The position numbers and the translations under genes were made by a program. From the NCBI GenBank assembly GCA_902614085.1, contig CACMJS010000006.1:1-32231 (forward strand): a stretch of 32,231 nt of DNA, in the 5' to 3' direction. This DNA comes from an uncultured Alphaproteobacteria bacterium. Its GTDB lineage: Bacteria; Pseudomonadota; Alphaproteobacteria; HIMB59; GCA-002718135. Each line of letters begins with the position of its first letter. The first letter of the stretch is position 1. Positions 8,457 through 15,596 of this stretch are shown piece after piece. The notes beneath the pieces were generated by a model. The model had not been told where the DNA came from, made no database searches, and saw only the letters and a list, made by a program, of their open reading frames with translations.

Positions 8457-9028
8457 TGGAATATATTGGATATCAAGATCAAACACATTCATCACAAAAT
8501 ATGTTTAGAACAATTTTAAAAGCAACCTCTTTTCCTGGATCTATATTCACAGTTCCAGAAAATCTTGAAACAGATAATGTTCTTTATTCTTCAACAGCTA
8601 ATATTATTTTTACGTTATTTGATATTGATACTAAAATTTTTATAGATTCTGAAAAGATATCAAAAATACAAAACTTTATAACTTTCAACACAAATGCAAA
8701 TTGTATAGAAAAATCTAATCATTGTGACTTTGCAATTATTCAAAATAAGGAATTTAATATTGAAAATTTTAATCTTGGCTCAGATGAATATCCTGACAAC
8801 TCATCTACGATAATTATTGAAGTTGAAGATCTGGTTAACGGTGAAGAATTAATAATTGAAGGTCCTGGTATTCAAAAAACAAAATCAATATCCCCAACTA
8901 ATTTACCTAAAAATTTTCAATCTCAATGGCAAAATAATAATTTTATTTTTCCAAGAGGTGTCGACTTAATTCTTACATGTAAAGATAATTTTTTCTGTCT
9001 GCCACGAACATCAAAGGTATTAAAATAA
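8456..9028 (+). CDS. phnH: C-P lyase core subunit PhnH
   Basis: PhnH (190 aa), a core C-P lyase subunit with a PLP-transferase-like fold but no PLP. The N-terminus carries the family signature: DQTHSSQNMFRTILKA followed by PG near residue 29. The C-terminal half has the recognisable GPGIQ and FPRGVDLILTC segments. It overlaps phnG and phnI by one base at each end (TAATG both times), a sign of equal subunit supply. The sequence is more divergent than PhnI or PhnJ, as is usual for this subunit. Confidence 0.93.
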   Translation: MEYIGYQDQTHSSQNMFRTILKATSFPGSIFTVPENLETDNVLYSSTANIIFTLFDIDTKIFIDSEKISKIQNFITFNTNANCIEKSNHCDFAIIQNKEFNIENFNLGSDEYPDNSSTIIIEVEDLVNGEELIIEGPGIQKTKSISPTNLPKNFQSQWQNNNFIFPRGVDLILTCKDNFFCLPRTSKVLK

Positions 9029-10116
9029 TGTATGTAGCAGTAAAAGGAGGGGAAAAAGCAATCAAAAGCTCATTGAAACTTTTAGAGAATAAAAGAAAAG
9101 AAACTGGCACTAAAAGTATTGAGATAAATCAAATTAAAGAACAACTAAGTTTTGCAGTTGATAGAGTTATTAATGAAGGTTCATTATATGATAAAGATTT
9201 ATCTGCTTTAGCAATAAAACAATCTCAAGGAGATTTGGTCGAGGCAATTTTTCTATTGAGAGCTTATAGAACCACTTTAGAAAGATATGCTTACTCAACT
9301 GCTATAGATACAAGCAAAATAATTATAAAAAGAAGAATATCTGCAAGTTTTAAAGATATACCGGGCGGTCAAATACTTGGCCCAACATTTGATTATTCTC
9401 ACAGATTATTAGATTTTTCTCTAATGAAAGAAGATGAGATAAATTCATATGAAAACATCAATAACCAAGAACCTAAAAATAAAGAATTTCCTAGTGTTAT
9501 TGATTATCTTAATAATGAGAATTTATTAGAGCAGGAAATTAACAATTTAAAAGATAATCCATTTGATGTTACGAGAGATCCTATGAAATTTCCTGCATCC
9601 AGAGATCAATGGATGCAAATACTAGCTAGGGGTGATGAGGGTTTTCTTCTAGGTTTATCTTATTCAGCTATTAGGGGATTTGGAAGTAAAGGAACTCATC
9701 CTTTTGTTGGAGAAATTAAATACGGTATTGTTGATATTTTTATTTCGCCAGATGAATTAGGTTTTGAAATTTGTATTGGCAGTATTGAAATCTCTGAATG
9801 TCAAATGATAGATCAATTTGAAGGAAATAAAAATACTCCTCCCCAATTTACGAGAGGTTATGGTTTAACATTTGGCTATAATGAAAGAAAATCTATGGCT
9901 ATTTCTATTGTAGATAGAGCATTAAAAAGTGAAGGATACGGTGAAGAAATCAAATTCCCAATTCAAGATCATGAATTTGTTCTTTATCATGCTGACAATG
10001 TTGAAGCACAAGGTTTTGTAACTCATCTAAAACTTCCTCATTATGTAGACTTTCAAGGTGAACTAAATCTTATTCGAAAACTTAGAAATGAAATACTGCA
10101 AGGAAAAAAATTATGA
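9028..10116 (+). CDS. phnI: C-P lyase core subunit PhnI
   Basis: PhnI (362 aa, typical length), the nucleosidase/transferase-like core subunit that, with PhnG, PhnH and PhnL, couples phosphonate to the ribose of a nucleoside triphosphate. The start MYVAVKGGEKAI is the family N-terminus. Conserved blocks include RRISASFKDIPGGQILGPTF in the first third, the GLSYSAIRGFGSKGTHPFVG region near residue 210, and LPHYVDFQGELNLIRKLR at the end. It overlaps phnJ by 4 bases (ATGA). Confidence 0.96.
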   Translation: MYVAVKGGEKAIKSSLKLLENKRKETGTKSIEINQIKEQLSFAVDRVINEGSLYDKDLSALAIKQSQGDLVEAIFLLRAYRTTLERYAYSTAIDTSKIIIKRRISASFKDIPGGQILGPTFDYSHRLLDFSLMKEDEINSYENINNQEPKNKEFPSVIDYLNNENLLEQEINNLKDNPFDVTRDPMKFPASRDQWMQILARGDEGFLLGLSYSAIRGFGSKGTHPFVGEIKYGIVDIFISPDELGFEICIGSIEISECQMIDQFEGNKNTPPQFTRGYGLTFGYNERKSMAISIVDRALKSEGYGEEIKFPIQDHEFVLYHADNVEAQGFVTHLKLPHYVDFQGELNLIRKLRNEILQGKKL

Positions 10117-10949
10117 AAACTGGTTTTAATTTTGCGTATTTAGATGAAGCAACTAAAAGAATGATAAGGAGAAAAATTCTAAAAGCTGTTTGCATTCCAG
10201 GCTATCAATGTCCATTTGGAGGAAGAGAAATGCCATTAGCATATGGATGGGGAACAGGAGGTATCCAGGTTACAGCCTCCATAATTGGTAAAGAAGATAT
10301 TCTAAAAGTCATTGATCAGGGTGCTGATGATACTACCAATGCTGTTTCTATTAAAAATTTTTTTAAACGTGTATGTAATATTATGACTACAGATAAAACT
10401 GCAGAAGCATCCTTGATACAAACTAGACATCGTATTCCTGAAACAACATTAAATAAAGATCAAATCATTGTTTACCAAGTTCCTCAACCAGAACCTCTAA
10501 GAAAATTAGAGCCTAAAGAAAAAGAAACTAGAAAACTTCATGCATATAAAGAATATGCATTAATGCATGTAAAATTATACGAAGAAATTTCTCAATTTGG
10601 CTCAGTAATAAAAACTTGGGCTTATCCAGTAGAAACCAATAATAGATATATTACTGATCCAACACCGATACCTAAATTTGATAATCCCAAAATGAATAAT
10701 ATGGAAGCGTTGCAATTATTTGGCGCAGGAAGAGAAAAAAGAATTTACGCAATTCCACCTTACACTAAAGTTAAAAGTCTTGATTTTGAAGATCATCCCT
10801 TTGAAATACAAACATGGGATGAATGTTGTTCAATATGTGGTTCAACGAAGAGTTACTTAGATGAAATAATTATCAATAATGAGGGAAAGAAAAATTTTAT
10901 ATGTTCAGATACAGATTTTTGTAAAAGCAATCTTGAGAAAAATAAATGA
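10113..10949 (+). CDS. phnJ: C-P lyase radical SAM enzyme PhnJ
   Basis: PhnJ is the enzyme that breaks the carbon-phosphorus bond of ribose-1-phosphonate 5-phosphate by radical SAM chemistry, releasing the alkane (methane from methylphosphonate) and the ribose 1,2-cyclic phosphate 5-phosphate. At 278 aa it aligns with E. coli PhnJ at an offset of two residues. The cysteine set C239-x2-C242-x21-C264-x5-C270 matches E. coli C241, C244, C266 and C272, and the glycyl radical site G32 corresponds to G30 in IPGYQ. The FGGREMP and YGWGTGGIQ blocks are intact, so it should be active. C27 and C33 flank the radical glycine; in E. coli both places are non-cysteine (A29, V35). Confidence 0.97.
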   Translation: MKTGFNFAYLDEATKRMIRRKILKAVCIPGYQCPFGGREMPLAYGWGTGGIQVTASIIGKEDILKVIDQGADDTTNAVSIKNFFKRVCNIMTTDKTAEASLIQTRHRIPETTLNKDQIIVYQVPQPEPLRKLEPKEKETRKLHAYKEYALMHVKLYEEISQFGSVIKTWAYPVETNNRYITDPTPIPKFDNPKMNNMEALQLFGAGREKRIYAIPPYTKVKSLDFEDHPFEIQTWDECCSICGSTKSYLDEIIINNEGKKNFICSDTDFCKSNLEKNK

Positions 10950-11722
10950 ATATTAAAAAAATAATGCATGTGGAAAACCTTACACATTTTTATGGAAACC
11001 AAATTGGTTGCAAAGGTATAAATTTTGATTTGTATAAAGGTGAAATTTTAGGCATTGTTGGTGAATCTGGTTCAGGTAAAAGTACACTGTTGAAATGCTT
11101 GTCAGGAGAAATTTCTCCATCTGCAGGAAAAATTAACATATCGCTAGATCAAGGTGGTGTAAAAGACTTTCTTTCTCTACCTGAACAAGAAAAAAGACAA
11201 TTGATGAGATCCATGTGGGGGATAGTTCATCAAAATCCAAGAGATGGTTTAAATTTAAGAATTAGTGCTGGAGGTAACATTGCAGAGAGACTTCTCAATG
11301 TATCTGAAAAAAACTATTCATTTTTAAGAAATACTGGAAAATATTGGATGAAAAAAACTGAGATGGACCCAGATAGAATTGATGAATTTCCTTTAAGTTT
11401 TTCAGGCGGAATGCAACAAAGACTTCAAATATCAAAAATATTATCATCAAACCCGCAGATAGTGTTTATGGATGAGCCAACAGGGGGGCTGGATGTGTCT
11501 GTACAAGCTAAAATACTAGATACTATTAAGAGTATTGTAAGAGATATTAATGTTACTATGATTATAGTAACACACGATTTAGCAGTTGTGCGATTTTTAA
11601 CTGATAAATTATTGGTTATGAAAGACGGCATAGTTGTAGAAACAGGATTAACAGATAGAGTTTTGGATGATCCTCAACATTCCTACACACAGCTTTTAAC
11701 TTCATCTATTTTACAAGTTTAA
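10946..11722 (+). CDS. phnK: C-P lyase ABC-type ATPase PhnK
   Basis: PhnK (258 aa) is an ABC-fold ATPase that docks on the PhnGHIJ core and does not work as a transporter. Visible motifs are Walker A GESGSGKST (residues 39-47), Q-loop around HQNPRDGLNL, signature FSGGMQQRLQ, Walker B IVFMDEPTGGLD and the switch histidine in VTHDLAVV. The order and close match to the second ATPase domain of peptide transporters are normal for PhnK. It overlaps phnJ by 4 bases and is followed by phnL after 2 bases. A dipeptide-transporter ATPase is the main alternative by sequence, but the position between phnJ and phnL decides. Confidence 0.95.
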   Translation: MNIKKIMHVENLTHFYGNQIGCKGINFDLYKGEILGIVGESGSGKSTLLKCLSGEISPSAGKINISLDQGGVKDFLSLPEQEKRQLMRSMWGIVHQNPRDGLNLRISAGGNIAERLLNVSEKNYSFLRNTGKYWMKKTEMDPDRIDEFPLSFSGGMQQRLQISKILSSNPQIVFMDEPTGGLDVSVQAKILDTIKSIVRDINVTMIIVTHDLAVVRFLTDKLLVMKDGIVVETGLTDRVLDDPQHSYTQLLTSSILQV

Positions 11723-11724
11723 TA

Positions 11725-12420
11725 ATGAAAATTATCGAATTAAAAAACGTTAATAAAAAATTTATTCTGCATAACCAGAAGGGCATCGTATTAAATGTTT
11801 TAAAAAATATTAATTTAGAAATAAAGACAGGAGAATGTATTGCGCTAGTTGGAAAATCTGGAATTGGTAAATCTACATTTTTAAAAATGTTATATGGAAA
11901 TTATTTACCATCTTCAGGTGAAATTAATATTTATAATAATAATAAAATCAATATTGCTAATTCATTAGAACATCAAATAATAAATCTTCGAAAATATTTT
12001 ATTGGATATGTAAGTCAGTTTTTAAGAGTTTTGCCTAGGGTTCCAACAATTGAAATAGTATCTGATACTCTAAAACAACAGTCTTTATTTGATGAACACT
12101 CATTAATAAAAATAAAAAAACTTTTATCTGAATTAAATATACAAGAATCTATGTGGAATTTATCACCATTAACTTTTTCTGGAGGCGAACAACAACGAGT
12201 AAATTTAGCGAAAACATTAATTGGAAATTATTCTATTCTTTTATTAGATGAGCCAACAGCATCTCTCGATGATATGAATAAATCCATTGTCATTGATATG
12301 ATTAAATCCAAACTTAAAAAAAATGTAACAATAATAGTTATAGTTCATGATAACAAAATTAGAAATGAAATATGTACAAGAGAAATTAACTTAGAAAAAT
12401 ACATTCCAAATGATAATTAA
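11725..12420 (+). CDS. phnL: C-P lyase ABC-type ATPase PhnL
   Basis: PhnL (231 aa) is the second ABC-fold ATPase linked with the C-P lyase core; together with PhnGHI it forms the ribose 1-phosphonate 5-triphosphate. Motifs: Walker A GKSGIGKST (residues 43-51), the YVSQFLRVLPRVPTIEIV Q-loop region that is characteristic of PhnL, signature FSGGEQQRVN and Walker B ILLLDEPTASLD. It starts 2 bases after phnK and overlaps phnM by 11 bases. Confidence 0.95.
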   Translation: MKIIELKNVNKKFILHNQKGIVLNVLKNINLEIKTGECIALVGKSGIGKSTFLKMLYGNYLPSSGEINIYNNNKINIANSLEHQIINLRKYFIGYVSQFLRVLPRVPTIEIVSDTLKQQSLFDEHSLIKIKKLLSELNIQESMWNLSPLTFSGGEQQRVNLAKTLIGNYSILLLDEPTASLDDMNKSIVIDMIKSKLKKNVTIIVIVHDNKIRNEICTREINLEKYIPNDN

Positions 12421-13546
12421 AAATGCAAATATAGTTACTTTAAATGATACTTTTATTGGCTCAATAAATTTTAATGAAACAATTTTAAACATTGATAAGG
12501 GTGATTTAAATAACTCTAATGCAATTGATTTTGAGGGTGATTATTTATTCCCAGGATTGATAGAGCTTCATACAGATAACTTAGAAAAACATTTTATTCC
12601 TAGACCTAATGCAATTTGGCCAAATAAAATTGCAGCTGCAATAGCTAATGATAATGAAATTATTTCTTCAGGTATTACAACAGTTTTTGATGCAATATTA
12701 GTTGGAAACTATACAAAAATTAGAACTAGTATTTTGGATGATATAATAACTTCAATTACTAGAGGTAAGGATTTAGGATTATTCAAAGCTGATCACCATC
12801 TTCACTATAGGTGTGAATTATCTGACCCTGAACTCTTAGATACATTAGAAAAATATTCTGATAACAAATATATAGCTTTAGCTTCTTTAATGGATCATAC
12901 TCCTGGACAAAGACAATGGAGAAATAAAGAAAAAATGCTAGAATTTTACAGTAAAGGAAGCAATGTTACATCTCATGGTACATATGATTTTGATGAAAAA
13001 ATGTTAAGACTAGAGGAAACGGCAAAAGAAGCTGAAAAAAAGAATAGACCAAAAGTATCGAATATATGGAGAGATAAAAAAATTATTATGGCCTCTCACG
13101 ATGATACAACAGAAGAACATGTAAATGAAGCAAGCAAAAATGGAATTTACATTAGTGAATTTCCAACTACCTTAGAAGCTGTAAAACAAGCAAAAAAACT
13201 TAAAATGAAAACAGTTTTAGGTGCTCCAAATTTTATAAGAAATAAATCACACTCGGATAATGTTTCGGTAAATGATTTAGTGGATAACAACTTTGATTTA
13301 GTTGATATATTTTCATCTGATTATGTTCCTTTGAGTCTAATACAATCTGTATTTAAATTATTAGATAAAGGTGTGAATTTAAGTGAATCTACTAAATTAG
13401 TTTCTTATAATCCAGCAAATTCAGTTGGTTTACATGACAGGGGTCACATTGAGATTAATAAAAGATCAGACTTTCTTAGAGTTTCATATTTAGAAAATAC
13501 TCCATTAATTAAAGAAGTTTATGTTAAAGGCAAAAGAGTAAATTGA
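12410..13546 (+). CDS. phnM: RPn-triphosphate diphosphatase PhnM
   Basis: PhnM (378 aa), a metal-dependent amidohydrolase-fold enzyme that removes diphosphate from ribose 1-phosphonate 5-triphosphate, producing the PhnJ substrate. The diagnostic stretch PGLIELHTDNLEKHFIPRP holds H54, D56 and H61. Later blocks SLMDHTPGQRQWRN, ASHDDTTEEHV and IFSSDYVPLSL carry further metal ligands and are all intact. It is the last gene of the phn block. No terminator-like hairpin follows; the next gene begins 118 bases on. phnN and phnP, which often follow phnM, are missing. Confidence 0.96.
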   Translation: MIIKNANIVTLNDTFIGSINFNETILNIDKGDLNNSNAIDFEGDYLFPGLIELHTDNLEKHFIPRPNAIWPNKIAAAIANDNEIISSGITTVFDAILVGNYTKIRTSILDDIITSITRGKDLGLFKADHHLHYRCELSDPELLDTLEKYSDNKYIALASLMDHTPGQRQWRNKEKMLEFYSKGSNVTSHGTYDFDEKMLRLEETAKEAEKKNRPKVSNIWRDKKIIMASHDDTTEEHVNEASKNGIYISEFPTTLEAVKQAKKLKMKTVLGAPNFIRNKSHSDNVSVNDLVDNNFDLVDIFSSDYVPLSLIQSVFKLLDKGVNLSESTKLVSYNPANSVGLHDRGHIEINKRSDFLRVSYLENTPLIKEVYVKGKRVN

Positions 13547-13644
13547 ATTTAATGAAACCTTAACTTTTTTGATGAATTTTTTTAAAATTTTCTTTTAATT
13601 TCTATTAACTAAATTTTATATTTTTTTAACATTATTTTAATAAA

Positions 13645-13650
13645 TATAAT
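13645..13650 (+). promoter_or_regulatory. Candidate -10 element for the sugar isomerase gene
   Basis: A perfect TATAAT sits 14 bases before the ATG at 13665. A start point about 7 bases downstream would leave a leader of only about 8 bases, too short for a Shine-Dalgarno site, and none is seen. The -35 side is just T-rich (TTTTTT or TTTTTA near 13621-13628), so support is one-sided. In such AT-rich DNA TATAAT also occurs by chance. If real, the isomerase has its own promoter apart from the phn operon. Confidence 0.4.
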
Positions 13651-13664
13651 CTACTTGATTAAAC

Positions 13665-14567
13665 ATGAATAAGGTTGGATTTTCAATTACTGGAACATCT
13701 GTAAACAATAATAGTAGTAGTAATTTAGAAATTCTAGAAGGAGAACTTACTCAATTTAAATTATTAGAAGTAGATTCAATAGAATTACCAATTTATGCTT
13801 TAGATATAATTGTAGGGAAAAAAATTTTTAAACCCGAAATAGATAAACTAAAAAAAATTATTTCTACTTTTGACTTTAATTATACTGTTCACGGAGAACT
13901 TTCAGTAAACTTAATGGATGAAGAATTTTTTAGTGATCATAAAGAGGTTTTAAAAAAAAATATTGAAGTATCAGGTGAATTAGGTGCTTCGCATTTAGTG
14001 ACCCATTTTGGATATACAACCAAAAAAATATTTGAAGATAAAAATCATTACAGTGATTTATTACAAAAGCAAAAAGAGTGTTATGAAGAATTATCGAGTT
14101 TAGCTGATTCTTGTAACGTTACTCTAGCTATAGAGTGTTTGTTTCCATTTAATATGGAGGCTTACGCTCCTTTACCAAGTGAAATTGCGCATAATTTAAA
14201 TCAAATCAATCATAATAGAATTAAAGCATGTTTAGATTTTTCCCACGCTTATATTAACTGTAATTATAATAATGCTGATTATATAAGCGAAATAAAAACA
14301 ATGGCTCCATTAAGTGAGCATCTCCACATGCACGACTCTTTTGGATTATTGCAAAAAATGCCAACGTTTTATAAATCTGAAGCAGTTAGTTATGGTTTGG
14401 GTGATATTCATTTGCCATTAGGATGGGGTAATATCTCCTTCGATGAAATATTTAATGAATTGGAATTTCCTAAAAATACTAATCTTAATTTTGAATTATT
14501 GCCTAAACATTACCCTTATTTTGAAGAAAATATTAAAAAAGCTAAAGAGTTAATTAAAAAAATTTAA
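13665..14567 (+). CDS. Xylose isomerase-like TIM-barrel sugar isomerase/epimerase
   Basis: A 300-aa protein of the AP-endonuclease-2/xylose-isomerase TIM-barrel group, mostly sugar (or sugar phosphate) isomerases and epimerases. Likely metal and catalytic residues lie on the expected strand ends: H76 (VHGEL), H114 (THFGY), E157 (AIECL), D191 and H194 (CLDFSH), H221/H223 (LHMHD) and E277 (NFELLP). It lies 118 bases after phnM on the same strand. Membership in the phosphonate pathway is unproven because it probably has its own promoter. It might process the sugar part of an imported phosphonate ester, or be unrelated. The exact substrate cannot be named. Confidence 0.82.
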   Translation: MNKVGFSITGTSVNNNSSSNLEILEGELTQFKLLEVDSIELPIYALDIIVGKKIFKPEIDKLKKIISTFDFNYTVHGELSVNLMDEEFFSDHKEVLKKNIEVSGELGASHLVTHFGYTTKKIFEDKNHYSDLLQKQKECYEELSSLADSCNVTLAIECLFPFNMEAYAPLPSEIAHNLNQINHNRIKACLDFSHAYINCNYNNADYISEIKTMAPLSEHLHMHDSFGLLQKMPTFYKSEAVSYGLGDIHLPLGWGNISFDEIFNELEFPKNTNLNFELLPKHYPYFEENIKKAKELIKKI

Positions 14568-14635
14568 TCTTTTTAAAATTTTTTGTACATCAATCATAAC
14601 CTTTAATCCTATAACTATTGGAGTTTTTGCTTAAC

Positions 14636-14808
14636 AGAACACTGAACACCTGGCACATTTCGAAATCACACTTTAAAAAATTATCTATCCATAACTTTAA
14701 AATACTCTGGTAATTAGGTGTTCTACTGTTCTAAGATTAAAAAACGAAGTTTTATGGTAACTTAATCGGAACACTTACCATTAAATTAGAATAAATTATC
14801 AGTGTTCT
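14636..14808. repeat. Cluster of five GAACAC/GTGTTC repeats
   Basis: GAACAC occurs at 14637-14642, 14644-14649 and 14769-14774; its complement GTGTTC at 14718-14723 and 14802-14807. The outer copies make a perfect 9-bp inverted repeat, AGAACACTG (14636-14644) with CAGTGTTCT (14800-14808). The pair at 14636-14651 is nearly the inverse of 14716-14732. The spacing does not fit the alphaproteobacterial LexA pattern GTTC-N7-GTTC. Could be recombinase or regulator sites of a lost element. Function unknown. Confidence 0.5.
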
Positions 14809-14920
14809 AAAATTCAAAGTTATTTCGAGAGAAAAAAGAGGCGGCTTATTACAAATATGGTTACGCAAAGTAACGCTAATTGTTATCTTTTGTTAACTTT
14901 TGCTATGTGAGCAGTGATCA

Positions 14921-15007
14921 ATGAAAAATATTTTAAAATACAAACCGAAAGAAAAACTTAATGATCATATTGCACTAGTAAGATTAGTTTACTATGGGGT
15001 TCTATGA
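14921..15007 (+). CDS. Small hypothetical frame, 28 codons, possibly the front of a broken gene
   Basis: ATG at 14921 opens a 28-codon frame (starting MKNILKYKPKEKLND) that ends at TGA 15005-15007. It overlaps the next small frame by 14 bases in another frame. The peptide is mixed charged then hydrophobic (HIALVRLVYYGVL) and I do not recognise it. No Shine-Dalgarno sequence is visible. Together with the next frame it could be a single gene of about 70 codons split by a one-base shift, or a chance frame. Low confidence that it is expressed. Confidence 0.2.
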   Translation: MKNILKYKPKEKLNDHIALVRLVYYGVL

Positions 15008-15134
15008 AGCGCTATTAGAGCAGAATACAAGAAAGCAAGCTGCAAAGATGCACATAAGAGAACTTGAACTACACGCAATAGGAAAGAAGATGGAAGAAGA
15101 ATACAACTTCTTTACAGAGAACAAGGGAATTTAA
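14994..15134 (+). CDS. Small hypothetical charged helical protein, 46 aa, atypical codon use
   Basis: ATG at 14994 to TAA at 15132-15134 encodes 46 aa beginning MGFYEALLEQNTRKQAAK. It is rich in E, K, Q and A, suggesting a helix or coiled coil. By hand count it is 53/141 G+C (about 38%), clearly higher than the neighbours look, and all five lysines use AAG, whereas the surrounding genes strongly favour AAA. That suggests foreign origin. An in-frame TAG lies 9 bases upstream of the ATG, and there is no ribosome site. I do not recognise the family; it could be the tail of the broken gene that begins at 14921. Confidence 0.35.
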   Translation: MGFYEALLEQNTRKQAAKMHIRELELHAIGKKMEEEYNFFTENKGI

Positions 15135-15243
15135 TTACAAATTTTTTTGGCCATGTGAACCTAGCATCATTTGCTAAAACTTTTCAACTGATGGCTGTTT
15201 GTATTTGTCTTTGACCTTTAGCAGACATTGCAAGTAACTAGGC

Positions 15244-15274
15244 CAAATGGTTGTGGTGGGTATTGCACCATTTG
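15244..15274. other. Hairpin in the tRNA-proximal intergenic region
   Basis: CAAATGGT (15244-15251) pairs perfectly with ACCATTTG (15267-15274), leaving a 15-base G/T-rich loop. There is no following T-run on either side, so it does not look like a terminator. It could belong to a small RNA or be a leftover of mobile DNA. Only the base pairing is seen. Confidence 0.3.
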
Positions 15275-15497
15275 CAATTCGATTTAATTGAACTTTTTAA
15301 GTACCTAATCGCACACAGGTTTAATGAATTTCTTCTGGAGCATTTTTGGAGCACTAAAAGATCAATTTTTACATTTAATCCTAACTTATCCCATGATATA
15401 AACATAATTGATTAAGGAAGATTGCACTTGTAAAAATCTTTGTTTATCAAGAAAAATTAAACATGGGAACTTATTAGAAGATCATGACAAACGAACA

Positions 15498-15589
15498 GGA
15501 GAGATGGGTGAGTGGCTTAAACCACAGGTTTGCTAAACCTGCGAAGGAAGTAATTCCTTCCGAGGGTTCGAATCCCTCTCTCTCCGCCA
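15498..15589 (+). tRNA. tRNA-Ser (anticodon GCU), CCA encoded
   Basis: A full class II tRNA. The acceptor stem GGAGAGA (15498-15504) pairs with TCTCTCC (15579-15585), followed by discriminator G and an encoded CCA. The anticodon loop in CAGGTTTGCTAAACCTG reads GCT, decoding AGC and AGU. The long variable arm (GGAAG...CTTCC), typical of serine tRNAs, is present. The T arm is GAGGG-TTCGAAT-CCCTC (15562-15578). It lies only 7 bases upstream of dapA and borders a region that looks like decayed foreign DNA. Confidence 0.97.
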
Positions 15590-15596
15590 TTTAAAA

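Larger units (their letters stand above)
14568..15497 (+). other. 930-base intergenic region, probably decayed foreign DNA, ending at tRNA-Ser
   Basis: This is the only stretch over 300 bases without a confident gene. From left to right it holds a T-rich tail after the isomerase gene, a cluster of GAACAC/GTGTTC repeats (14636-14808), a small hairpin GTTAC-GCAAA-GTAAC (14860-14874), two overlapping small frames (14921-15007 and 14994-15134), and a hairpin at 15244-15274. The tRNA leader follows. I see no rRNA, tmRNA, SRP RNA or recognisable riboswitch. Base use differs from the flanking genes. Phage and islands often insert at tRNA genes, so a decayed remnant is the favoured reading. Confidence 0.55.

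Noticed and set aside
14636-14808. CRISPR array or LexA operators
   Set aside because: The hexamers are too short and unevenly spaced for CRISPR repeats, with no cas genes, and the spacing does not fit the GTTC-N7-GTTC LexA box.
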